64,000 nt of DNA from Monarcha castaneiventris obscurior (taxonomy: Eukaryota > Chordata > Aves > Passeriformes > Monarchidae), in NCBI GenBank assembly GCA_026261815.1, contig JAMPIT010000848.1:3410001-3474000 (forward strand), written 5' to 3'. The translations under genes were made by a program, and so were the position numbers. Below are positions 12,301 through 22,988 of the stretch, in pieces (positions within the stretch are counted from its first letter, which is position 1; each line of letters begins with the position of its first letter). The notes beneath the pieces were generated by a model that saw only the letters and a list, made by a program, of their open reading frames with translations, made no database searches and was not told the DNA's origin.

Positions 12301-15300
12301 GCAGACAGGGGAGAGGGCAGGGCGGCTGCCTACATCTGCTGCCGCCAGCAAAGGAGAAGGGAGCAGGCTGTCCCTGGAGAAATCACTGCTGGATTGTCAA
12401 AACCTACAGCAAACTTCCTGATAAGCGACATTTTTCCTGTAATGGTTTAGTTTTAGTCAGAAACAAAACATTACCTTGTGTTTGGCTACAAGGCGGGAGG
12501 GGAGCTGCTCCTCTTGCCTCACTCGCTGGGAATTTCTTTTATTTTTTAATTTAGAACAGCAGCATCTTCTTTACAAAAATCTGCATACTTTTCACAGCAG
12601 ATCACTAATTTGATCCCCAAACTTCCAAGCTGAATATTTTAATGGTCTCTGGATGTTCTGACCTGCAGCAGGAGGGCTCTCATGCACATCTGAACAGCTT
12701 CCACCATGGGAAAACTGCCCACAGCAGGTCCTGTGAGCCTCTTTTGCTCTGTTCAGGTCCAGGTAATCTCTTTGGACTGTTCCTTCTGCACATTTCAGAG
12801 GTGATGCTGTTGCCTCAGGAGGGCACCCACTGTGAGGTGTTTGCTGTTCTCTCCCCTCAACACCCACAAAACAGCCCTGACTCACAGAGAGCAATGCTCA
12901 GCCTCAAAGGGTTGGTTTTAATCAGACTTTCAGTTTAAAGGGGGAATAAAATTGCATTTTCTTCTCATCTCAGCCTCTGTTTCCTTCAGCTCTCAGCAGG
13001 CAATGGCTTGGGATGCTTATTGCTCTCAGTAATTTCTTTCAGGACCCCCTTATTTTTATTTTATGCATGGCCTAATGCAAGTGTCTCCCAGTTTCAAAGG
13101 AGGAAAATTAATTTGTTTCCTCTCGGTGGCAAAGTGCCATCAAATTGATCTCTAGATAGTACACACCTGGGCAGTGGCCTGGGCCTGCAGTCCTGCAGGG
13201 CTTCTTCGGGAATAAGCCTTGGTGAATAATTTATTTTTCAGTTTGGCTGCTGGGAGTCAAGGGGAAATTCAGTTTAATCCAAGCTCAGTCTCCCTCCTTC
13301 CCTGCACACATGTATGTGTTTTTGCTGTACTTAACCAGGCTGCACAATGGGTAGTTTTGCTGCTCTAAGCCATATTGCATGTCATTTTTCTTGTACGTTT
13401 TTATATTTCTGTCCTCGGTGCTGAGCTCCTCAGAAGCCACTCTCTGCATCCTGCCAAGATGCCACATAAATGTAGGACCCTGGGGACAAAAATTTGCTTG
13501 GGTTGCTGTTCCTTCCTCGCTTGCTGCTGCAGCCAGAGCTGAGGCCAGGGTGGGTGGCCGGGGCAGGCTGTGGACTGTCACTCTGTGGCAGAGGGAAGTG
13601 CCCACGGGAAGGGGACAGGAAAGTTCTTCGAGCTCCGTGCAAAGAGGAATCAGGAGTCCCAGAGCCCACCAAAGCCTTTCACTTCCTCTGCAATGGCAAC
13701 TGGGAGGTGCTTACTGGCAGTGGCCTGAGCAGCCACTGGGAGCTAAACTTGGTGTGTGACCCCGTTCTGAAAGGTGAGGAGGGATCTGTTCCTCTCTGTA
13801 CGTGTTCTTCTGTCCAGTGCTGGGGCTCTAGAGTTCATTGAGTAAATATATTGCAAAAGGAAGTTTCATGCCATTGCTAACGTGGCCTGATGGGGCTCCT
13901 GGAGCACTCCACAGGCACCAGCTTGCTGCTGTTCTTTAAGGAGACAAGACACTGCTGAAATGTTTAGCCCAACATCCTCCATGACCACTCGATTCCTCTG
14001 CAGTGTGTGTAGAGGTTATTTTTCGGGTTGCACATGCTACACTGTCCTGTTAATGGATTTTTGTGCCTCCTTGAAGCCCGAGTTTAGCTGGGCAAGGCTG
14101 GAACTGAGCTCTCTAGGTCCATCCATGTGCAGGGGGCTCCCAGATGTTTCCAGGCTCTGTGCTGTGCCTCTCCTCATGGCAGGAACACAGGCTGTACTGT
14201 AGTGTCTCACCCATGCCCTGTGCAATGGCATTTATATTCCCTCAGCTACAGACAGTGGCTCAGGACTGGTATTTTGGAGGGATAGTTATCATTTGCTGGT
14301 AACAGAGGAATTCCTGATAGAGGAAGTGCTCCTTGCACCCCAGTTCATGTCACTCTTCACTGGGCCACGTCTCAGAGTAACCCAAGGTACGAGGATGGAA
14401 AACCATGTGCTTCTTGTTTCACAGTGCTCCTCTGCTTCCACAGCATGCCCTGTATTTCAGCAGAGCCTGGGAAAGTTCAGCACCCTCCTGCCCTCCAGTG
14501 TAGCAGAAAGTTTCCAGGGGTCTGCCCAGTTCAGCTTCTCCAGAAGGAACAGGATTTTACCAGGGGAAAGAATGCAGGTTCAGTCATGTACTTTGGAGGT
14601 AAAAGATACTCAAAATGAGCTGCTCAGTTTTCCCTTAACAAAGTTAAACCGAACTAAAGCTTCCCCAGCTGGGCTGGCCGAGGATTGAACTTTTCTCTGG
14701 TGAAATAGGGCTACATGTGTCACTGAACCAGTAGGACTATTTTGAAATGCAACCTACCAAAGCAGGCTTTGGAAGAGTTTTCAAAAACAGAGGGGCAGAT
14801 TTCATGTTACTTTGTGAAGTTATTTACAGCTAAAGTGCTTGGTCTGGGTCACCCAGGGTCACTGAGTGTCTGAATACCAGACAGGTGAGATACTCGTGTA
14901 TTATCTCCAATTTTTTTTACCATGCCTCCCGTAAAAGGAGTATTTTCTGTATAACCCCGCCTTTCTTTCTTTTTCACCATTCTGTGAGTCAAAGCCCAGG
15001 TGAGCACCAGAAGAGATCACCCAGGGAGGGTGTGGATTTTTATCCCCAGATGGTTTTGGGAACAGGTTAGACAAAATAGGATCCCTGTAAGAAGACTCGA
15101 TCCTGCCTTTGGGAACTGAGGTGGACTACATGCCTCTCCAAGTCCCTTCCAGACCATTTTCCACAGCTCCAAGCCTGGAATTACAGCAGGAAGCAGAATT
15201 TGGCTCTCTGAGAGTTTAGTTACCCTGTGAGTTCTGAATTTAACACATCATGTACCCAGGAAAGCACCTGAGCACTGAGGATGGTGCCATGAAGTAGGCT

Positions 15301-18300
15301 TTTCCCTGGAATACAGAAGTGCCACTTCGCACCTCCTGTGGAGTTCTCCTGCTGAGGACACAGCAGCATCACCAAAGCTTAGAAAACAGCCCGAAAAGAG
15401 GTTGGGCAACACCCGACAGCCTGGAGGGGCCCTGCTGTAACCGTGGGGTTACAGTCCCAGAAAGAAGCTTTTCCTTTTTTTTCCCCAAACACAGATTTGT
15501 TCCCCTCCTGTCAGCACCTGAAACGTGGATGTCAGGCACGCCCTCAGGCTAGCACTGAGCTCATTGACTCACCGGGAGTGACCAGGAGGGACTGCTGCTG
15601 ACCTTGCCTGCCCCCTCGGCGAGCCCGGAGAGCCTCACCCGGGCATGTCTGCATGAAGTCATTAATTCCTGTTTGATCCAGTGCAAAGCCCTCACCTGAC
15701 CTGCAGAGAGGAGAAGTGAGAGAGCAGGACCGAGGGCATGGCTGGTCTCACAGGGGTGTGCAGGCTGCACAAGGTGTCTCAAGGGCACCCACACACCATT
15801 TCTATCCTCAGTGAGTCGGACCTGACTGCCCCATCACTCCTAGAGAGTGACAAAGTGACCAAGCCACCACCTGCCCTGACTGCAGGAGCCAAAGACTTTT
15901 TTTTTTGCACTGGCATCTGCTTTGTGGTTTTACTTTTTCCAGTTTTAGCCAAAAAACTGTTTGAGCAGAAAGCTGCCTTCATTTTTATCCCTGGTAATAC
16001 TGCTTAGCTTTTATCCAATACTTTTTACTGTCAGAACTGAAAGTGATTTACCAAGAGGGTCAGTTTTCCTCCCTGCCCCCCCTGGGAAAACTGGGACACA
16101 AAATAATTTAGCATAAGTTGTATTGTTATGGGTTCATATTTCTAAAAATTAAAGGACCACAAAAGTGCTTTTCTCTTGATTGCGCACACACTGGCAATAA
16201 TGGCATATGCAAAGTTATCTTCCTAAAAAATTATGATTTCTTGTCATCAATAACACTGTAAAAGTGACTCTTTGGAAGATAATGCTCCATAAATCTGAAC
16301 CATTCACTCCTGCATCTGCATTTTCTTTTTCTTTGAGTAGTTTTGTGGTAGTGGAGAAATAAAGCTCACAAACTCAAATTAAACTGGTCTCCAGCTAGCC
16401 CTCAATAAATGTGACTAAATCAATAGGAAGCATACAATCAAAAAGTAGAAAGAAGTAATGAAACCCCACACCAGAGGCATGAAAGAGGCAACTGCAGACC
16501 CTCTGGAGCTGTAGGGCTGGGTGGTGGATTAGTCAGAAGGAGGCACAAGCTGCTAAACAGAGCAGCCCCCACTTCCCTTCGGTGCACTAATTAATCAGGC
16601 ATAAAAAGCTCATCAAGGAGCAGTCCAGCAATGGGAACCAGACTGAAACAAGGTTATCCTGAAGGTTAAAGACACAGGATCTTCTTTAATGCCTTAAAAA
16701 ACCAAAAGGAAATCCCTCTTGCCATCTCCTGACACACCACTTAAGCCAACCCCCTGTTGCAGGGGAGGTGAGATTGACAGCTGTCACCGAGGCCTTAAAT
16801 CTTCTCGGGAGGGGAAAGTGAACCACAAGTGCTAATACTGAGGATGGCTCATCAGCTTTGCTTTTCAATTCCCCGTCCTTTGGTTTTCAGCCTGGAGCTG
16901 TGCTTGCATTTACATCGGTGGCCCTTGGTAGTTCCCTGGCCGTTGCCTTTTCATTTACTTCACAAAAGCTCAGCTCTCCAGGCAGAGTCCAAAATGAGTC
17001 CCTACATCCAGGAGTGCTCAGCATCATGTGAGCATAGAGGGAACATTCAGTTACGGAGGTTTTATTCACTCTCGTGATTGCTGCTGTACGCCCAACAGTT
17101 CAGTCATCACCAGAGGTGCTCAGCACTGGAGAACAGGGTCTTGCCTTCAGTTTTGGGAAATGTGAGATCTGTGCGGAAAACAACCCATTGCATTAAATGG
17201 GAGAGTGGTTTTGGAGCCTCTGGAGGATGATTATGGTTGATCTTGCACCTTGATTGATCCTGTTCCTTGGGAAATGGCCAATGTCAAGCAGGACCACCTT
17301 CGTTCCAGGAGCATTAGGGGTGATGTGCACTGCTGCCATCTACTGCCATGCTCACCCAGGATGAACCCTGGGTCGTGCCTTGGAGTCATGCCTGAGTCTT
17401 TAGCTCAAATGGAATCTGTTCTTAGAGCAGGGCTGTCAGTGGTAGGTCCTTGTGACCAGTGGGAAGCTCCCAGCAGCCACAGAAGAGAAGCAGCCACGAG
17501 ATGTCAGTTAACAGGATACAACAGCTTCTGGCAAACAACCTTAATGTATCCCAAAACAGCCATTCAAATCCATTTTTTTATCTGCATAGCAGTCAGCAGT
17601 CTTCCACAATTCCATTAAAAAAGTTTTATATTGAGTCCTTAGAACTTCATCTTGTGAGGCTGAGGTAAGGTGTCTCTGGGACTGCATTACCTAGATCTCT
17701 GAGTTCTGACTTTCCTTAGGTACCTAGGAGGTGACTCGAACCAGTACCTCACAGGTACTTCACTTCTGGGTGGGCATGAGAGGTCAGCAGCTGTGTCCTT
17801 CTCCAGCATGTTTCTGTCTCCTGTGAATCTCTCCAGGGTATCCACAGCAAGGAAAGGCTGCTCCACCTTGGGCCAAAGGCTTTATCTACATCTAGCTGAG
17901 ATAAGACTACTACAAGGACAGCCTGAAGCCAAGCACCTCACGTTGGTATCTTCTGTAAAGGCAGCCAGAACTCAGCCCAGGCTCTGTGAGCGGGCAAGTC
18001 CCATCTGCGCCCTTGCAGAAGGGGCCCAAGGCCGTTGTGTCCACCCTACATGGGCCATACAAGGGGCTGCAAGGCAGAGCACGGAGTGCCAGGGACAAGC
18101 AGGCTGAGAACACACCCAGCATCACTCCCAGTGTCAGCAGGATCACCCACAGCCAGCCCCAAGGGTGCTTCCACAGGTAAGGAAAGGGAAAGGGAAGCGA
18201 ACACTGCCTCAGGTGCCACGCTGGGTTCGTGTTCCCAGAGCAGAGTAGCTGCAGCCAGTGGATCCTTGCTGGAACAGTTGGAAAGTCTCGAGTTTCAACA

Positions 18301-19726
18301 AGTGCGTCTGAGAAAGGGCATCACCTCTAAAGCCCAAAGAGAAAATTCACTGCTTGCGTATAAATTCAGCATTGATTGATGTTTTCGAAGTATGAAGACC
18401 CACCAAAGTGCTAGGCAGAAATGGAATCACTTGCAAAGAACTAAAAGGTCCTGTAGATTGAACAAAAAGATTTTATCACCAACAATTGGCTGTACAAACA
18501 AGATTCAAAATGATGTTGATGCACTTGGAACGTGCCCCTTAAGTACCAAACATGCATCCACCTACTAAGGCATCACTGGCAAGGAGGAAGAACGGTGTCT
18601 TTGAGAAAAAGAATCTTGAAGACACAATAACTTCTCCAGCATCAAAGCTGCAACAAATTAAGAAGTGTCACGGTACAGTTTTCATCCTGTGCCTTTGTCT
18701 TGATACTAAAATGGTGGTGACTGAAGGGGGCAAAGGAATGGATGCACACCTGATAAACAACTTCATGCTGACTGACATGTAAGCTCAGCCAAAAGTTGTA
18801 AGACCCAATTAGCAAAAAAGTGATCAGCTAAGGTGGATCATCAGCTGTGCTTGGAATTTGTCAAGGTGTTACTGGTATATTTTACTATTAATAATAGCAC
18901 TGACAGATAACATAGTTTGCTATCTCTGGTCTTCAAAGATTAAGGTTTCTTTCCTTTTAAAGCTGTTAAATATTGTCTTGCTTTAAAGGCATCACAGGTC
19001 ACTGACTTTTCTGTCTCTTCTGATACTCAGCTACAGAAGTAGTTTTATTTCCACTGAACACAGCAGACCTTTCCCTCTGGACCCAAAGCAAAACCTTGGA
19101 AAGAAGGGAAATGTGTATTCCTTCCTTGCCAAATGACCGGGTGAATTGATTTTTTTCCCTTCCTCGTTGCCATTGTTTCTCTGTCATTAGCTCTCTGTAA
19201 ATAAGCTTGGCAAGGTCTCCTTTTGAAGCTGCCTTTGCCTATTGGACGGCAGAGCTCATGGAAAAGGGGGTGAACTGAAGGTGCACAATCCTAATGGAGA
19301 CACTGGGAGTGATGGGTGGTCTTTGAGCACCCAGCCTGCCAAAACACAGGCTGGGCTGTAGGAAAGTCACAGTATTACAAAATGCCTAGCTATCACAAAT
19401 TACCACTTTTGCACAACATCCTGTACTAAAGCATTTCCAAAGACAGGTAAATTCAGATTCCAGAACAGAAATAAATTTATTTTAAGGAATGGAGTCAGCA
19501 AGTGGGGAAGAAAAATCCCGTTTTAAGCACATTTTAAATGCTACAGGTACAGACTGCAGTTTGCTTGATTTAAATCCATATCACAACAATATTTAAGTGG
19601 GCAGTAGTACTGCAATACAAGTGTCTGGGATACATTCCTCCATATGGCTGGAAGTAACAGGTCACTCGCAGCTGCTGTGTGGTGGGGATGCAAATTTAAG
19701 TGGCTATTCTTGTGCCCTGGCTTCCA
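12301..19726. other. non-coding DNA, no gene recognised
   Basis: This is unique-looking DNA with GC-richer patches (about 13490-13780 and 15600-15760) and AT-rich ones (about 16130-16440 and 18880-19000). Homopolymers are short, for example the T run near 15898-15906. No frame of convincing length or content is present on either strand. No CR1 tail, LTR pair or RNA gene was recognised. Confidence 0.7.
17333..17346 (-). promoter_or_regulatory. predicted CTCF core site
   Basis: Read on the minus strand this is GCAGTAGATGGCAG. It matches the degenerate CTCF core CCASYAGRKGGCRS at 13 of 14 positions, with only the first base differing, and is followed by CAGTGC. CTCF sites act as insulators and loop anchors, and orientation matters. 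No strong partner site was seen in the window; a weaker + strand match lies at 36059-36072. This is a motif match by eye only and occupancy is unknown. Confidence 0.4.
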
Positions 19727-19808
19727 CATCCATCCATCCATCCATCCATCCATCCATCCATCCATCCATCCATCCATCCATCCATCCATCCATCCATCCA
19801 TCCATCCA
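19727..19808. repeat. (CATC)n tetranucleotide microsatellite, about 20.5 perfect units
   Basis: The array is 82 bp of uninterrupted CATC. Because the period is four, one frame on each strand reads as a four-residue repeat (His-Pro-Ser-Ile on the + strand, Met-Asp-Gly-Trp on the minus). This produces spurious open frames such as 19597-20109. Lack of interruptions suggests recent expansion and probable length polymorphism. Confidence 0.97.
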
Positions 19809-22800
19809 CACCCATCTTTGCTGTGAGTTTTTGAATGCTCACAATATACAGAATCGTGGTATTAAAGCCTGTATAGGAGAAGAATTCCTTAGTCCAGCAT
19901 CCCCTCTGGTGATAGCTGTGACGTTAGTAAGTAGTAGGGCCAATCAACACAGGATTAGGGGAAATTACAGACATGGGATTGAACCATTTGTGATGAACAG
20001 TTGCTCTGCAAGGGGGCTGCTTCACTTTCTCATCCAGGGTGACCTTAGTGGTATGAAACTTAGGGGGTTTTGTCATGAGAGCAGAAACTTCATTTTGAAT
20101 CAGGTCTGAAGCTCTGACAGTAGTTTTTTGCAATTGTTGACAGGCACACAGCTGGTTAATTTTCTGTGAAAATACAGAAAAATGTTGGTGAGGCTTGTAA
20201 AAGGCAATATCAAAAGTGGATAGATCAAGAAGCACTGCAGGTTTGCAGGTAAAAGATATTAATTTGAAATGCTGAAATGATGATTATTGCTGGCCTATGC
20301 TCCTTGTATTAGTGGAGTCAAAAGTTAGGTCTGAGATGAACTGAACACCTTCTGGTGTCACGTTCCTTTGGCTGCAGAGAAGCCTTGAGAAGGTGAGGTT
20401 TTATTTTAGATACATAAAGCTGGGTGAATCTGCACCACAGGGGCTGTTCTCTTCACTTGGGGCAATTTTGTTCTGAGCTTTGATTTTTAGTTTAATCCTG
20501 GAGGTGAAAAGACAGTTTTCTTTTTTTATTTTTCTAGAGTGAAATTATACTGCTTGTTATGAATTCATGCTCTTCTGAATGAGTTCTTTAAAGGACTTCA
20601 AGCGGTGCAAACATCAACTTCTTGCTGATTATCAGAGAGACCAGGGATGTGCTAGTTCACATCACGAAAGAGGGGTGGGAACAAAGCAGCCCATTTACCA
20701 TGTTCTGCTCTGCTGTAACCTAACGGAATTTATTGGAAAGGTTGGGTTTGAGAGCAGCTCCTGCCTGTGTGTAGGAAAGCTGTGGTTCATACAGTCACCC
20801 AGCAGATAAAGTCCTGAGCTGCCCTTTCATACAGCTCTGATGTGATCTGCTCAGGGTAGAGCACTCTTATGACGTACCCAAATTAAGTACAGAGCAGATG
20901 TAGGCTAAGACGTGCACAGAGGCAGCAGCTCTGATTAGAAAATTAAGTGTCATTAGGGCTGTTCTCTGGCAATGAGGCCCACTGACCTGGAAAGAGCCAT
21001 GTCCATAGTATCAAGCTCCTCTTGTCACCACACACGACGACTGAAGTCATGGCATCTCTTGGGAATGGTCTCTGGCTGTGCTAACTCCTAAATTCCTGGG
21101 ATATGTGTGGGAGAACACTAATTGATTCAGGTCAAAAATGTGCCAGGGCAGGTTCTAGGAATTTAACAGCGTAGACTATCAAATTCCAATGCCTGGGAAT
21201 ATTACCTGCCACTGTTTAATTTACTAGCAGCATAGGTGTAGCCCTAAGGGCTTGTGCACACACACAGACACCTATGGTGTATTAGAGGTGTTTCGAAAGG
21301 TGCCTGGCAGATAATGTAATGATCAAGAGACTGACTTAAGAACAACAACGTCACTGCTACCTTTTGAGCCCAAAGTAGAGATGTTTTCATTGTGCTTCCT
21401 ATGGCAAGACAGCATTCTCTTACATATGGACAGCGCCAAAAGTACTGCTGAGAATATTGGAGATAAACATATATAAATGAAATATGTCTCCTCTGCCCCA
21501 TCCTGTATTCTACTTCAGAAGTCAGATGTCAGAGGTGCATTTTATGCAATCTATGTTGAAAATAAAACCCCAGTCACTGCATTTTCCTTCTGACTGTGTG
21601 TGCCAGAGAGACTGTGAGCCACTGGGGAAAGGAAAACATAGAAGGCTTATTTGTCCAGATTTCAAGGAAATTCACTTCTCCCTGTGGATTAATTCTGATT
21701 GTACAGCAGCAGGTTTTAAATGTTTGATTCTTGTTTGTGTCTGTTTTTTAACCCGTATCTCAAGAGGATTTAATTAGATTTGATGTTCATGATATGCTAT
21801 TTACCGGATTATGATGAGATCAGCTGATAAAGCTTGACATAAACTTGGCAACTCGTTTGGTGCTTTCTCAGTCTTTAGAATTTAATTATGGCAATTTCAA
21901 AACAGGAAGCTTGGAAACAACACGGGGATTAAGGACTTGCTGTTGCCCCACTGGGATCAGCAAGACTTATGGCATTGGTTGTCACTGTTGTCACCAGCTC
22001 TCAGCATGCTCAGCCGTCTGGGACGTGAGTGCACATGTTCCCGTTCTGCCTAAAATGGACCAAATGCCAATGCCATTTCTCCTTGGAAATGATTCTCCTG
22101 AGGAATCCCACCAACTGCAGTGGTGTTTCATGGCTGAGGTGAGAATGGAGTTAAGTGACATGCCAAGGATATACAGACACACAAAAGCCTGGGACTTCTG
22201 TTTTTAAGCAATTTCCCAGGGAATCTGCATGCTCCAGCACAACATAAAATAAGTTCAAATACGCAGGGCCAGAGCAGATGGAGTTTTTCACTGTAAAGAT
22301 TATTTGCATGAAAGTGCTATTTTCCCACACTTGCACTCATTTTAAGCTTTCTTTCCTTTCTACCACCAACAGCTACTTCTGCTCTGTTCCTTCTGTAACC
22401 GACCTGATGCCAAGAGCTAACACATTGCATGTACACAAGCAAGCTCCTTCCCAAACCTACCTCTGGTTAAGGATCAAAAGATAGTGGTTGAAGTGCAGAA
22501 TTGTTTCTTTTTATAGCTTTCCACAAGCATAGAGATCACATCTCTCTGCTTTATCTGTATTTTAAGCACCTCCTAAATAGCCTTGCAATCAAACATCTGA
22601 GCACCCACAGCTCTGGTTGAAAGGGGCTGTAAGTTACTCTCAGGAGCAACTCACAGCTCCCTTTTTTGAGCACTTTGTTGCTGATGAAAGGTACCAGGCA
22701 AGTGGAGAGCCTTTCTCTATTTTCCAGTGTAAGCATGTGAAGGAGGTAATTCTGATATTTTTCCCCCAGGTGTTTAAAAATTGATTCTTGTGCTATTTTA

Positions 22801-22854
22801 GTAATGGCAAAAAAACTGTAGATGCCTCTGTGGGGACAATCAAGGGGAGTCAGG
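19809..22854. other. non-coding DNA, no gene recognised
   Basis: Stops occur in all frames and no domain is recognisable in the short open frames. A T-rich tract lies near 20518-20536. A perfect right half of the REST/NRSF motif (GGACAGCGCC, 21428-21437) stands without a matching left half at canonical spacing. A perfect octamer ATTTGCAT is at 22312-22319. No transposon ends or RNA genes were recognised up to the CR1 fragment. Confidence 0.7.
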
Positions 22855-22988
22855 AGCAAACAAGTGTTCCAAAACCAGATGTGACACTTGGGACCATGTT
22901 TTAGTGGTGGGCTTGGCAGTGCTGGGTTAACAGTTGGACTCAATAATCTTCGAGGCTTTTTCCAAGCTAAATGATTCTATGATTCTAT
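22855..22988 (+). mobile_element. CR1 LINE fragment, 3' end
   Basis: The right end is ATGATTCTATGATTCTAT (22971-22988), the tandem octamer tail diagnostic of CR1 3' termini. The 3' UTR upstream is typical of avian CR1: TTTAGTGGTGG, then CTTGGCAGTGCTGGGTTAAC, then GTTGGACTC. CR1 elements are the main LINE family of birds. They insert as 5'-truncated copies without a poly-A tail, and this one keeps only about 130 bp with no reverse-transcriptase sequence. The 5' boundary is approximate. The copy at 55885-55974 differs from it at about 13 of 90 aligned positions by eye. Confidence 0.93.

Noticed and set aside
19597..20109. 170-codon open frame with a His-Pro-Ser-Ile repeat.
   Set aside because: It depends on the CATC microsatellite reading through without stops. 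The flanks have no recognisable protein content, and the minus strand is equally open across the array.
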